From NCBI GenBank assembly GCA_022783515.1, contig JALEWR010000125.1, positions 1 through 36,680 on the forward strand: a stretch of DNA of 36,680 nt, read 5' to 3'. The DNA is from Prevotella sp. Its GTDB lineage: Bacteria; Bacteroidota; Bacteroidia; Bacteroidales; Bacteroidaceae. The notes under the pieces are model-generated. The model had not been told where the DNA came from and did not search any database. It worked only from the letters and a program-made list of their open reading frames with translations. The position numbers and the translations under genes are program-made. This document shows positions 8,783 through 17,162 of this stretch, in pieces (within the stretch, counting starts at the first letter, position 1; every line of letters starts with the position of its first letter).

Positions 8783-9355
8783 ATGCAACACGACTCCCCG
8801 GAAATAAGCAACCTCTATGCCACACTTTTTAAAACTTTCTTTAAGATAGGAGCATTCACCTTGGGTGGTGGATACGCCATGATACCTATCATAGAAGCAG
8901 AGGTGGTAGATAAGAACCAATGGGTGACGAAGGATGATTTTGTGGATATCATTGCGATGTCGCAGAGTTGTCCCGGTGTTTTTGCTGCTAATATGAGCAT
9001 CTTTATTGGCTATAAGTTGAAGAAAATACCCGGAGCCTTATGTGCGTGTTTAGGAACGGTATTGCCATCGTTTGTCATCATACTCTCGATAGCCATGTTT
9101 TTCCGTCAGTTTCAAGACAATAAAGTGGTGGCAGCGATGTTCAACGGCATTCGTCCTGCTGTGGTTGCTCTGATTGCAGCACCCACTTTCAGCTTGGCAA
9201 AGAGTACCAAGATAACGTGGACAAATTGTTGGATTCCCATCGTGAGTGCCTTGTTGATATGGGCATTCCATGTTAATCCCATCTATATTCTTTTGGTGGC
9301 AGGCTTGTGTGGCTATCTGTATGGCACCTTTATTCGCCCCACCGAAGAGGCATAA
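8783..9355 (+). CDS. Chromate transporter, short (single CHR domain), first of pair
   Basis: A protein of 190 residues, the size of one CHR domain, with about five to six hydrophobic segments. Family marks are FFKIGAFTLGGGYAMIPII near the N-terminus, QSCPGVFAANMSIFIGYK, and FNGIRPAVVALIAAP. Members of the CHR/ChrA superfamily move chromate or related anions across the inner membrane. Single-domain members usually come as adjacent pairs that together equal a full-length ChrA, and a second such gene follows directly. An ATG at 8729 would add 18 residues but lies inside an inverted repeat, so ATG 8783 is preferred. Whether the pair really handles chromate or another anion is not shown by sequence. 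Confidence 0.88.
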   Translation: MQHDSPEISNLYATLFKTFFKIGAFTLGGGYAMIPIIEAEVVDKNQWVTKDDFVDIIAMSQSCPGVFAANMSIFIGYKLKKIPGALCACLGTVLPSFVIILSIAMFFRQFQDNKVVAAMFNGIRPAVVALIAAPTFSLAKSTKITWTNCWIPIVSALLIWAFHVNPIYILLVAGLCGYLYGTFIRPTEEA

Positions 9356-9376
9356 TCATTGATAACGGAGCTGAAT

Positions 9377-9952
9377 ATGATATTTATAGAGTTGTTCTAT
9401 ACCTTTTTTATTATCGGTCTCTTTGGTTTTGGAGGAGGCTATGGCATGTTGTCGCTCATACAAACAGAGATTGTGCGGCATCATCAATGGCTCTCATCTG
9501 CCGAATTTACCAATATTGTTGCCATTTCACAAATGACACCCGGTCCTATCGGTATCAATGCGGCAACCTATTGTGGCTATACTGTGGTGGAGAATGCAGG
9601 TCATGGTATGGGCTTGTCCGTATTGGGTAGCGCTGTGGCAACCTTTGCTTTGGTGTTGCCTTCTTTTATCCTGATGGTATTGATAGCCAAAATGTTTATG
9701 CAGTATATGCAGACACAATTGGTGCAAGATGTCTTCTCCGGCATTCGTCCGGCTGTGGTAGGACTATTGGGAGCAGCCACTTTGCTCTTGCTGACACCGG
9801 AAAATTTCTCGAGTATAGAGGTGAATCCGTGGCGTTTTGGGATTAGTGTGGCTTTGTTTATTGCCACTTTTGTGGGAACGAAGTTTCTTCGTATCAACCC
9901 CATTCGCATGCTTTGCTATACCGCAGTGGCAGGCCTTTTGTTATTGTATTGA
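9377..9952 (+). CDS. Chromate transporter, short (single CHR domain), second of pair
   Basis: A 191-residue partner of the preceding gene, with only 21 bp between them, so probably one operon. It repeats the same marks: FFIIGLFGFGGGYGMLSLI, QMTPGPIGINAATYCGY and FSGIRPAVVGLLGAATLL. The two proteins probably form an antiparallel heterodimer, which is known for paired small CHR proteins and inferred here. The frame opens with TTG at 9359, but ATG 9377 is preceded by GGAG at a suitable distance and begins just before the first membrane helix, so it is taken as the start. The gene ends about 170 bp before the DUF389 gene, a gap in which nothing clear is seen. Confidence 0.88.
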   Translation: MIFIELFYTFFIIGLFGFGGGYGMLSLIQTEIVRHHQWLSSAEFTNIVAISQMTPGPIGINAATYCGYTVVENAGHGMGLSVLGSAVATFALVLPSFILMVLIAKMFMQYMQTQLVQDVFSGIRPAVVGLLGAATLLLLTPENFSSIEVNPWRFGISVALFIATFVGTKFLRINPIRMLCYTAVAGLLLLY

Positions 9953-10124
9953 TAATAGTAAAGCCAGGGACTTTGGAGTAACTTAGGTAAACTTGAAGTT
10001 TCTTCAGCATGAAATATAGGGTGGTATAGGAAAAGAAATGAATGGTTGTCTATGCAAAAGTCAGACATCCCGCAGCTCTTCTATTTTTCTCTCCTTTTAA
10101 GAACTTTCTAAAAACAAGTAAAGA

Positions 10125-11444
10125 ATGAATTTTCAAGATTATTTTTTATTAAAGCAAGATAGAGAAGACGAACGTTTGGTGATTGCTAATATCACGCAGG
10201 GCATATCCTTTCGAGGAGCTAATGTGTGGATTTTGATTACCGCAATCTTTATCGCCTCTTTGGGTTTGAATGTCAATTCCACAGCTGTCATTATCGGAGC
10301 CATGTTGGTTTCTCCTTTGATGGGGCCTATCACAGGTATGGGGCTGGCTGTTGGCATCTACGATCTCGACCTCTTTAAACGAGCTTTTAAAAACTTCGTG
10401 GTTGCCACAGTCGTGAGTATTGTTACGGCAACGCTTTATTTTCTTATATCTCCCTATCGGGCCGTGCAATCGGAACTCTTGGCACGCACCGAACCCACTC
10501 TATACGATGTGTTGATTGCCTTTGTGGGAGGAGCGGCCGGAATTATTGCTCTTTGCGTGAAAGATAAAGGCAATGTTATCCCCGGTGTGGCCATTGCTAC
10601 AGCATTGATGCCTCCTTTGTGTACCGCAGGCTTTGGTATCGCTACGGGCAACTTGGCTTATTTTGCCGGTGCTTTCTTCCTTTATTTCATCAATACCGTA
10701 TTTATTGCCTTGGCTACTTTAGTGGGTGTGCGATTGATGAAGTTTAAGACACAGCATTTTATCGACGAACATCGGGCAACGATTGTACATCGTAGCATCA
10801 TTGCCATCGTACTCCTAACGATGATTCCCGCAGGTTTTATGACATGGCGTATCTTGGAACGAAGTTATTTTAGTTCGCAAGTAAACATCTTTATGCGTGA
10901 TAACATGCAGTGGGATAACACGCAGGTCATCACCCACAATGTGGGAGCCGACAGTACATTGAGTGTGGTTGTGGTGGGAAGAGATGTAACACAGCAGGAG
11001 ATAGACGCCGCTCAACAGGCCCTTAATAAGACGAAAGCCCTGAAAGGTTATGAATTACGGGTGTTGCAAGGTACGGAAACCGATAAGATGACTTTCAAAG
11101 ATAACGCCTTTGGAGATGAACTTTTTGTGGGCGATCATGCCCGAAAGCTACTCGAAACCACAGCGGGAGAGAATAAAAAGATGAAAGACGAATTGGCCAC
11201 TTATCAGCAATACGATGTCTTGACACCCAAGGTGGCAAAGGAAATAAAAGCATTTATGCCTATGGTTGAATCGGTGAGTATGGCCCGAATGTTGATTACC
11301 ACCACCGATTCGCTCTCTTCTCAACACCTCGTAACAGCCATCGTACAGACAAAAAGTCCGCTTTCAACCACCGACCAACATCGTTTACGCCAATGGTTGG
11401 AAGCCCGAGTTGAAACCGATAGCCTGCGGCTGATTGTTCAATAG
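10125..11444 (+). CDS. DUF389 domain membrane protein (TIGR00341 family)
   Basis: A 439-residue protein. After a short N-terminal segment come about six membrane helices (residues about 30-245) carrying the DUF389 signature: SLGLNVNSTAVIIGAMLVSPLMGPI, with the polar residues N, S and G inside helices, and later GNVIPGVAIATALMPPLCTAGFGIA. The C-terminal half (about 260-439) is soluble and looks like a BON-like or periplasmic alpha/beta part. The family has no established function; a transport or envelope role is inferred from the topology. It lies between the chromate-transporter pair and an outer-membrane operon, with no visible link to either. Confidence 0.85.
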   Translation: MNFQDYFLLKQDREDERLVIANITQGISFRGANVWILITAIFIASLGLNVNSTAVIIGAMLVSPLMGPITGMGLAVGIYDLDLFKRAFKNFVVATVVSIVTATLYFLISPYRAVQSELLARTEPTLYDVLIAFVGGAAGIIALCVKDKGNVIPGVAIATALMPPLCTAGFGIATGNLAYFAGAFFLYFINTVFIALATLVGVRLMKFKTQHFIDEHRATIVHRSIIAIVLLTMIPAGFMTWRILERSYFSSQVNIFMRDNMQWDNTQVITHNVGADSTLSVVVVGRDVTQQEIDAAQQALNKTKALKGYELRVLQGTETDKMTFKDNAFGDELFVGDHARKLLETTAGENKKMKDELATYQQYDVLTPKVAKEIKAFMPMVESVSMARMLITTTDSLSSQHLVTAIVQTKSPLSTTDQHRLRQWLEARVETDSLRLIVQ

Positions 11445-11536
11445 TAAGTGATTTTTGATGTTAGAGACTCTTCTGTGACTCTCTAAGCATCTGTAAAACG
11501 TACTATTTTTATTGTTTGTTGTTTTTTTTACATAAA

Positions 11537-11568
11537 TTTGTGCAAATAGAATGTTTGAATTAAATTTG
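11537..11568 (+). promoter_or_regulatory. Consensus Bacteroidota promoter for the lipoprotein-TonB receptor operon
   Basis: TTTG at 11537-11540, exactly 20 bp of spacer, then TAAATTTG at 11561-11568. This agrees fully with the published Bacteroidota -33/-7 consensus (TTTG and TAnnTTTG). Transcription would start near 11575, about 25 nt before the ATG at 11601. It is the clearest promoter in the window. Confidence 0.75.
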
Positions 11569-11600
11569 CACTTATTAATCACTTTAAATAAAACAAGACA

Positions 11601-12914
11601 ATGAAACAAATTCAGATTTTGGCTCTTTCGCTGATGGCTTTGGGCTGGACATCATGCTCTTCTAATGATAATGAAGAAAAAGAGCAGCCTAAAGTGGTAC
11701 TGACTACTCCCGAACAGCAGAAAGAAAAATTAGAAAAGGTAACGACTGACTTAGTAAACAAGGTACATGCCAATGATTTTAAGAACGTTCAGGATGTGTT
11801 GGAAGACCTCGATAATGCCAACACCGAAACTGTAGAGACATGGTGGGATGCTATTGTTGATGAGATTCCCAAGCTTACACGGGTAGCTCGTTTTGCCGGA
11901 ACTCCTGAGTATCAAAATTACACAGCCTTGTATCGGGCGTCTAATTTTGTGGGCCATTTCCGATTGGTTGACAAGAAATGGGTAAAAGAAAATGGAACAT
12001 TCAATGACCTTCAGTTCAGTTTTGCCGACCGCAATGGTAAACCCTGTGTGGCTCGCCTCACTACATCGGGCAAGGAAACGGCTGTAAAAGACAAGTACTT
12101 GAACTCTGAAAAAAGTCCTGTCTATTTATGGGATTATGATGCGGCAACCGACACTTATACTAAGCGTTTGTTGGAATCGGGGCGTCGATACGAGAATACT
12201 TGGATGCTGCCGGAGAATGTTGCCCTCACTTTAACACAGGGTGGTACTACCATTATGGATGTAAAGGTTAACACTCAGTTGAGCAGTGGCCAGCTAACCT
12301 CCACAACAAAGGTTGTCGTAAAGACAAATGTGAAGATTAATAATTATGAGATTGACGTTAAGCGTGCATGGGCTGACGTTGCTAAAGGAGCTTCTGCCGA
12401 CGTGAAAGTGATGGTCAATGGCGAAACATTATTAGCCGCTCATGCCGAAGCCGAGGGTTCTTATAATGTTGAGAAAGAAGAGGGTAAGGCTGGAAAGGCA
12501 TCGGTAGTATGCGACATTTTGGGCGAGATGCAGTTGCGACTCTCTACCGACAATTTGCAAGCTTACTCTGAAAAGCTCGACGAGGTGACAACTTCTGACA
12601 AGTATTCTAAGGCAGAGATAGACGCACTTATTGCACAAGCCAACCGCGAAATGTCCATCACACTCCATTATGACAATAACTCTGAGGCGAGTGCTAGGGT
12701 GTATATGAATGCACTTGCCGACGGTGGTTACGAGTGGACAGACGAGAACGGAAAACTCCATGTGGCAAAATACTGGAATTACGAACCTGTCATTGAATTT
12801 GCCGATAAGACTACTTATGCGTTTGAAGATTATTTCACTTCCGCCCGATTCAATACGGTAGTTGATTTAGTGAACGATTTAGTGCGTGATTTTGAGAACG
12901 AATTTAACAAATAA
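11601..12914 (+). CDS. Lipoprotein of unknown function (437 aa)
   Basis: The N-terminus is a lipoprotein signal: hydrophobic LALSLMALGWTSC with the acylated cysteine about residue 19, then SSNDNEEKEQ. The acidic residues just after the cysteine resemble the Bacteroidota surface-export signal, so the protein may sit on the outer face of the outer membrane; that is inference. The rest is a mix of helices (about 35-90 and the C-terminal 40 residues) around beta-rich sequence, and no named domain is recognised. It is the first gene of a three-gene operon. The TonB-dependent receptor frame begins inside its last ten codons (29-bp overlap), which suggests translational coupling and a shared role, perhaps as substrate-binding partner of the receptor. 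Confidence 0.8.
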   Translation: MKQIQILALSLMALGWTSCSSNDNEEKEQPKVVLTTPEQQKEKLEKVTTDLVNKVHANDFKNVQDVLEDLDNANTETVETWWDAIVDEIPKLTRVARFAGTPEYQNYTALYRASNFVGHFRLVDKKWVKENGTFNDLQFSFADRNGKPCVARLTTSGKETAVKDKYLNSEKSPVYLWDYDAATDTYTKRLLESGRRYENTWMLPENVALTLTQGGTTIMDVKVNTQLSSGQLTSTTKVVVKTNVKINNYEIDVKRAWADVAKGASADVKVMVNGETLLAAHAEAEGSYNVEKEEGKAGKASVVCDILGEMQLRLSTDNLQAYSEKLDEVTTSDKYSKAEIDALIAQANREMSITLHYDNNSEASARVYMNALADGGYEWTDENGKLHVAKYWNYEPVIEFADKTTYAFEDYFTSARFNTVVDLVNDLVRDFENEFNK

Positions 12915-14925
12915 ATTTCTCCTTTTGGTATGGGCATGGGCAGCGTATGGCGTTGCTCATGCCCATTTTGCTGTCGATACCACCAAGGTTTCAAACCTCA
13001 AAGGCTTAACCGTGGTAGGTCAAAAGGTGCGGTCGCAGTGGCAGGGAGAGGGCGGACAGCTACAGCTCAACCTGCGTCTGATCAGCCCCATGCCCCAGTT
13101 GCTGGGTACCACCGACCCTCTTCGTTATACCCGAATGTTTCCCGGCGTGCAGACAGGCAACGAATATGACGCAGGACTTTATGTGCAGGGGTGCGACAAT
13201 AGTCACAACGACGTGATGCTCAATGATGTGCCGATTTATCACGCCACCCATTTTTTAGGCATCTTTTCCATTTTCAACACTCCTCATTTTTCTACCATGC
13301 TGTTTCAGAAACACGCAGTTTCCGGACAAAACAGTAACCGTCTTGGGGCATATCTCAACATGCTTCACCACGACACATTGGTGCATCGTCTTCATGGCGA
13401 CATATCGGTTGGCCCCATTGCATCGCAGGCCACACTTCGCCTTCCGGCAGGGAAGAATGCTACTCTAACGCTCTCGGGCCGTGCAGCCTACCTTAACTTG
13501 TTTTATAGCAAGTGGCTGCAGGTAGACGAAACACAGATAAAATATGGCTTTTCCGATTATAATCTCACCTGGCTTTGGACGCCTTCTCCTGGCCGAAAAC
13601 TGTGGATAGATGCCTATATGGGCAACGATAATGCCTCTATCGACATTTCAAGCCACACTTATAACGCCACTTTTAAATGGGACAACCATCTATTGGCTTT
13701 GCATTATCTGCATCCTTTGGGTAAGACAACCAGTCTCCGCCACAGCCTTTATTTTACCCGATATCGCAGTCGTCCCTTTATCAATCGCCCCGACTTCTTC
13801 TTCCGTCTGCCTTCACAGATTCAGGATTATGGCTATCGATTGCACCTCGACGCACCCCGATGGAGTGGCGGAGTAGAGGCGGTGCTGCATCATATACAAC
13901 CTCAGAAACCCGATATTACAGGAGGTATCAATATGAGCGGAATGGGCGAGGAACGCTATACGCCGCTCGAACTCTCGGCTTATGCCGACCGGCGTTATCG
14001 GCTCACCTCCCGGCTCCAACTCAATCTCGGCATACGTTCAAGCCTCTTTCTGGTTGATAGGTGTGCTATGGCAAGCGTCGACCCGGGCGTTAATCTTGTC
14101 TACAACGCAAACCGATGGGGGCAGCTCTCCCTATATGCAGGTTGGAAACATCAGTATCTGCACCGAGCAGGATTCACTGCAGCGAGTCTGCCTACCGAGT
14201 TCTGGTTTCCTGCAACACGCCATTATCGTCCGCAACGGGCCTTTAGTCTTAGCACCCAATATGATGTCTATACGCCCAACCGAGGCTATAAGCTCTCGGT
14301 ATCGGCTTATTATAAGCATTTAAATCGGCAAGTGGAGTATGTGGGTACACCCTTGGAAATGATTTCGGGTAATTACCATTTGGAAAATCATCTTTTGCAA
14401 GGTCGTGGACATAATTTTGGCACCAGTCTGATGATAGAAAAACGTCGTGGCAAAATAACCGGTTGGCTGGCATATTCGTGGGGTAGGGCTCTGCGTTCTT
14501 TCTCGGGTATGGATGTGCAAGACATGTACCCGGCAGCCCACGAGCGTCAGCACGAGGTAAACCAAGTGATAGTTTGGCATGTCACGCCACGTTTGCAGCT
14601 GGGCGAAACTTTGGTTTTTGCCACAGGAACGCCCTTTACCGCTCCCACCCATTTCTATTATTTGGGCGGCAATCTTATCGCCGAATTCGGACCTCATCAT
14701 GGCGAACGCCTCAAACCCTATTTGCGAGCGGACCTTTCTCTGCAGTATATGCTCCCCTCCAAGGGTAGGGTGGAACATGGTTTTAACTTCTCCTTATATA
14801 ATATAACTGCTCGAAAGAACGAGCTGCTTCGCACGTTGAAAGTTTCAAAACAAGGCTTTGCCTACCGTCCCATCTCGCTTGCCATGCCTCTTTTACCCTC
14901 CATCAGTTATTTTTATCGTTTTTAG
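12886..14925 (+). CDS. TonB-dependent outer-membrane receptor
   Basis: A 679-residue receptor with a signal peptide (hydrophobic FLLLVWAWAAYGVAHA), a plug domain (about residues 35-155, with PLRYTRMFPGVQTGNEYDAG, then LYVQGCDNSHNDVMLNDVPI) and a C-terminal beta-barrel ending in SYFYRF, a typical terminal aromatic. The start is taken as GTG 12886, inside the preceding gene; no ATG gives a signal peptide. Receptors paired with DUF4249 proteins usually carry an N-terminal carboxypeptidase-regulatory-like domain, and this one lacks it, going straight from signal peptide to plug. It is followed one base later by a DUF4249 lipoprotein gene. The ligand is unknown; uptake would need TonB-ExbBD energy from the inner membrane. 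Confidence 0.88.
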   Translation: MILRTNLTNKFLLLVWAWAAYGVAHAHFAVDTTKVSNLKGLTVVGQKVRSQWQGEGGQLQLNLRLISPMPQLLGTTDPLRYTRMFPGVQTGNEYDAGLYVQGCDNSHNDVMLNDVPIYHATHFLGIFSIFNTPHFSTMLFQKHAVSGQNSNRLGAYLNMLHHDTLVHRLHGDISVGPIASQATLRLPAGKNATLTLSGRAAYLNLFYSKWLQVDETQIKYGFSDYNLTWLWTPSPGRKLWIDAYMGNDNASIDISSHTYNATFKWDNHLLALHYLHPLGKTTSLRHSLYFTRYRSRPFINRPDFFFRLPSQIQDYGYRLHLDAPRWSGGVEAVLHHIQPQKPDITGGINMSGMGEERYTPLELSAYADRRYRLTSRLQLNLGIRSSLFLVDRCAMASVDPGVNLVYNANRWGQLSLYAGWKHQYLHRAGFTAASLPTEFWFPATRHYRPQRAFSLSTQYDVYTPNRGYKLSVSAYYKHLNRQVEYVGTPLEMISGNYHLENHLLQGRGHNFGTSLMIEKRRGKITGWLAYSWGRALRSFSGMDVQDMYPAAHERQHEVNQVIVWHVTPRLQLGETLVFATGTPFTAPTHFYYLGGNLIAEFGPHHGERLKPYLRADLSLQYMLPSKGRVEHGFNFSLYNITARKNELLRTLKVSKQGFAYRPISLAMPLLPSISYFYRF

Positions 14926-14926
14926 T

Positions 14927-15763
14927 ATGAAGCAGTTCTACTGTCTTTTGTGTCTGGTCTGTTGTCTTGTGGCATGTTCGCAAGATACTGTTGAATCGCC
15001 TTCTCCACAGTTGGTGGTAGAAGGATGGATAGAAAATGGCGAGTATCCTGTGGTGAAGGTAACAACCAAGGTGCCTGTAAGCGATAGCTATCTGTCGGAA
15101 GATAGTTTGAGCCGCTATGTATTGAAATGGGCAAAGGTTACGATTTCGGATGGCGAACGAGAGGTGGTTCTCACAGGGCGATATACCAAACGCCATTTTC
15201 CTCCTTATGTCTTTTCTACCTACGACATGCAGGGTGAAGAGGGTAGGACTTATACGCTGAAGGTATTGTACGGCCGGTTGTATGCTGAGGCGACAACAAC
15301 CATCCCTCGGGCGGTGTTGTTGGACAGTCTTCGGGTGATAGAACGCAGTTCTCCCAAGGGGACATACGGTGTGAAAGCATATATAGACGACCCTGAAGAT
15401 GAGACGAATTACTATATGTTCATGATGCGGGCCGACCTAAAAAAGGATGAGTTTTATCCTTCTTACTTAGGTTTGGTCAACGATTCCTTGATGACCCATG
15501 AGGGCTTCTTTGTCAACCGTGGACAGAGCAACTTGAAAAAGAAATACACCTCTTATTATTTGCCCAAAGAAACGGTCGATATTAAGTTGTTGCATCTGGA
15601 TCGTCAAGCTTTTAAATTTTGGGAGTCGTATGCCGTCTTAACCGACTATTCGCGAGTGCCAGGCTTGCATACGCAGCATAATATTCGCGGAAATGTGAAA
15701 GGGGCATGGGGCTATTGGTGGGGGTATGGCGTGAGTCGTTATCGCATTACCATGCCTGATTGA
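14927..15763 (+). CDS. DUF4249 family lipoprotein
   Basis: A 278-residue protein with a lipoprotein signal (MKQFYCLLCLVCCLVACSQ, cysteine about residue 17). The frame is open further upstream inside the receptor gene, but the ATG at 14927, one base past the receptor stop, is the only start that gives the lipobox. The mature part matches the DUF4249 pattern: VVEGWIENGEYPVVKVTTKV at the start, EEGRTYTLKVLYG-type beta strands in the middle, and the late block with NIRGNVKGAWGYWWGYG. DUF4249 genes typically follow TonB-dependent receptors in Bacteroidota, so it is probably the receptor's partner at the cell surface. Its molecular function is not known. Confidence 0.85.
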   Translation: MKQFYCLLCLVCCLVACSQDTVESPSPQLVVEGWIENGEYPVVKVTTKVPVSDSYLSEDSLSRYVLKWAKVTISDGEREVVLTGRYTKRHFPPYVFSTYDMQGEEGRTYTLKVLYGRLYAEATTTIPRAVLLDSLRVIERSSPKGTYGVKAYIDDPEDETNYYMFMMRADLKKDEFYPSYLGLVNDSLMTHEGFFVNRGQSNLKKKYTSYYLPKETVDIKLLHLDRQAFKFWESYAVLTDYSRVPGLHTQHNIRGNVKGAWGYWWGYGVSRYRITMPD

Positions 15764-16146
15764 ACCCGATTTTCTGTTAAGTTGACCTTTTAGTAAGTTG
15801 GCGACTTTGACAGATAGACAAGTAAGTTGTCTCCATCAAGGGATTTTGGCGAACAATGTCATTGCTCTTGTTATCGTATTTCACGTTGCTGTTTTAGAAT
15901 ATCAATAGGAAAGGGCTGATTTCCTTGTTCACTTGCCAACTCGTTCACTTGTCAACTATCAGTTCAGATCATACTGAGTCGATGTGAAAATAGGCTGAAT
16001 TGTTGGATAAAATAGGCTGAATTGCCATGCAAGTCAGTCTGAACAGGTGTACAGTATAGTCTGAATTGCCGGTCAAGAGATATTTTAATGTGGAAGCCTT
16101 TTATAGCAATAATAGCCGTAGTCCTTATAAATGATAGTCTTGAATT
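15764..16146. other. Repeat-rich intergenic region
   Basis: No gene is seen in 383 bp. The first part holds scattered variants of the aagttg/caactt motif (15790-15830) and a 16-bp near-perfect tandem at 15927-15942 and 15943-15958 (gttcacttgccaactc and gttcacttgtcaacta). The second part is the 22-bp-period array described separately. Confidence 0.6.
15966..16068. repeat. Iteron-like array, five CTGAATTG-type units at 21-22 bp spacing
   Basis: The core CTGAATTG or a variant begins at 15974 (ctgagtcg), 15995, 16017, 16039 (ctgaacag) and 16061. Three copies have the exact core, and the two central 16-mers AAAATAGGCTGAATTG at 15987 and 16009 are identical. The spacing of 21, 22, 22, 22 bp equals two turns of B-DNA, so all units face the same side of the helix. 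Confidence 0.65.
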
Positions 16147-16383
16147 GTGCTTATTGAATTGTCAGGTGCAGGTTCAGGTGCAAATTATCCATGTGCTATG
16201 GCTGTTTCTGCCAAAGGAAAATTGGTCGCCACCGATGTGTCTTCAAGTGTAAGCCAAGCGGCCAGGCAATTGGTTGGCATATATAATGTTAACGGTGTGA
16301 AGCTCGATACGCTTGCCAAAGGTGTAAGTATATTGAAGTTCGCTGATGGAACAACTCGCAAGGTGGTTGTGAATAAAGCATAA
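16147..16383 (+). pseudogene. 3' fragment of a secreted-protein gene (C-terminal tail domain)
   Basis: The open frame encodes 78 residues from a GTG with a stop just before it. There is no signal peptide or ATG. The end, GIYNVNGVKLDTLAKGVSI followed by LKFADGTTRKVVVNK, looks like the C-terminal tail found on many large secreted Prevotella and Porphyromonas proteins (a short beta-rich module ending in KV-V-K). It is therefore probably the last part of a longer gene whose 5' portion was lost. A short real gene cannot be excluded but is less likely. Confidence 0.5.
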
Positions 16384-16385
16384 TT

Positions 16386-16417
16386 AAAAAGCCCGGGCAA
16401 CGTTGCCCGAGCTTTTT
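16386..16417. terminator. Bidirectional rho-independent terminator
   Basis: AAAAAGCCCGGGCAAC pairs with GTTGCCCGAGCTTTTT with a single mismatch, flanked by A and T runs on both sides. It sits between the fragment on the plus strand and the convergent QueD-like gene, and can serve both. Confidence 0.85.
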
Positions 16418-16420
16418 AAT

Positions 16421-16987
16421 TTACTTCTTTTGATAACCACACTTGGGGCATTTGCCGTTTTCGTCGAGTGCAATGCCACAGAGAGGACAGCGGTCTTTGC
16501 TGCCTTGTGGTGTGAAGTCGGCACTTGCAGCGTTTACACCACTGGAGAATGTCAGACGCACGATGTTGAGTTTGTCTTTCAACAAATCGTAAACAATCTT
16601 AATCATACCTTCTACTGTCATGGTTTCTTTGGTTACCACCAGTCTGCAATCAGGATAGGCTGTGGCCAATTCGGTTTTGAAAGCCTCGCCCTTCATGGTG
16701 TTTTGCGGATGTCCATTCTTGATGCCTTGCTTCTCATAGACATCGAGGATGGCCGGCAGCAATGGGTCGTCTTGACGAAGAACGAGAGCGTGGTCAAAGT
16801 TCTTCAACACTTCCCAAGCGGTTTTTTGAATTTCGTTGCAGGGGAACACCATGTTGACACCCTCGTTAACGCTGTCTTCCACTTCGATGGTCAACACACC
16901 GGTGTGTCCGTGCAGGTATTGAGCTTCGCCTTGGAAACCATAGAAACGGTGTGCATACTGTAAGTCAAAAGATGTGATACTTCTCAT
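16421..16987 (-). CDS. QueD/6-pyruvoyl-tetrahydropterin synthase family protein with C-terminal zinc ribbon
   Basis: A 188-residue protein starting at the ATG complementary to 16985-16987; the open frame runs further upstream but without family sequence. Zinc ligands of the family are present: His13 in QYAHRF, and His26 and His28 in LHGH. The Asp65-His66 pair (FDHALVL) and pterin-binding glutamate (TKETMTVEGM) are there too. The catalytic cysteine that normally lies four residues before the HGH is missing: the sequence reads GEAQYLHGH, with Ala22 in its place. A CPLC...CPKC zinc ribbon (Cys167, 170, 180, 183) is added at the C-terminus, so the protein is longer than classical QueD (about 120 aa). 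It may be a specialised paralogue rather than the queuosine enzyme. It lies downstream of the DUF2156-GNAT gene, 175 bp away. Confidence 0.8.
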   Translation of the reverse strand: MRSITSFDLQYAHRFYGFQGEAQYLHGHTGVLTIEVEDSVNEGVNMVFPCNEIQKTAWEVLKNFDHALVLRQDDPLLPAILDVYEKQGIKNGHPQNTMKGEAFKTELATAYPDCRLVVTKETMTVEGMIKIVYDLLKDKLNIVRLTFSSGVNAASADFTPQGSKDRCPLCGIALDENGKCPKCGYQKK

Positions 16988-17162
16988 AATGTTTTTGTTT
17001 TGTAAGTTATACATGTTAATTGTTTTTTTCTGATGCAAAGTTATCGCTGCCCGACAAACTATACAAAAGGAAATGTCTATTCCACTATTGATTTTGTCTA
17101 TCGCAACCGTTTTGCTCTTGCAACGAATCATTAACAGAGAGCGTATCACTCCTTTGTTTGTC

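Noticed and set aside
10039-10101. Twenty-codon frame before the DUF389 gene
   Set aside because: Too short, no conserved feature, no promoter box nearby.
15966-16068. CRISPR array
   Set aside because: Units are only about 16 bp with 6-bp gaps, the repeats diverge, and there are no cas genes; the spacing does not fit CRISPR.
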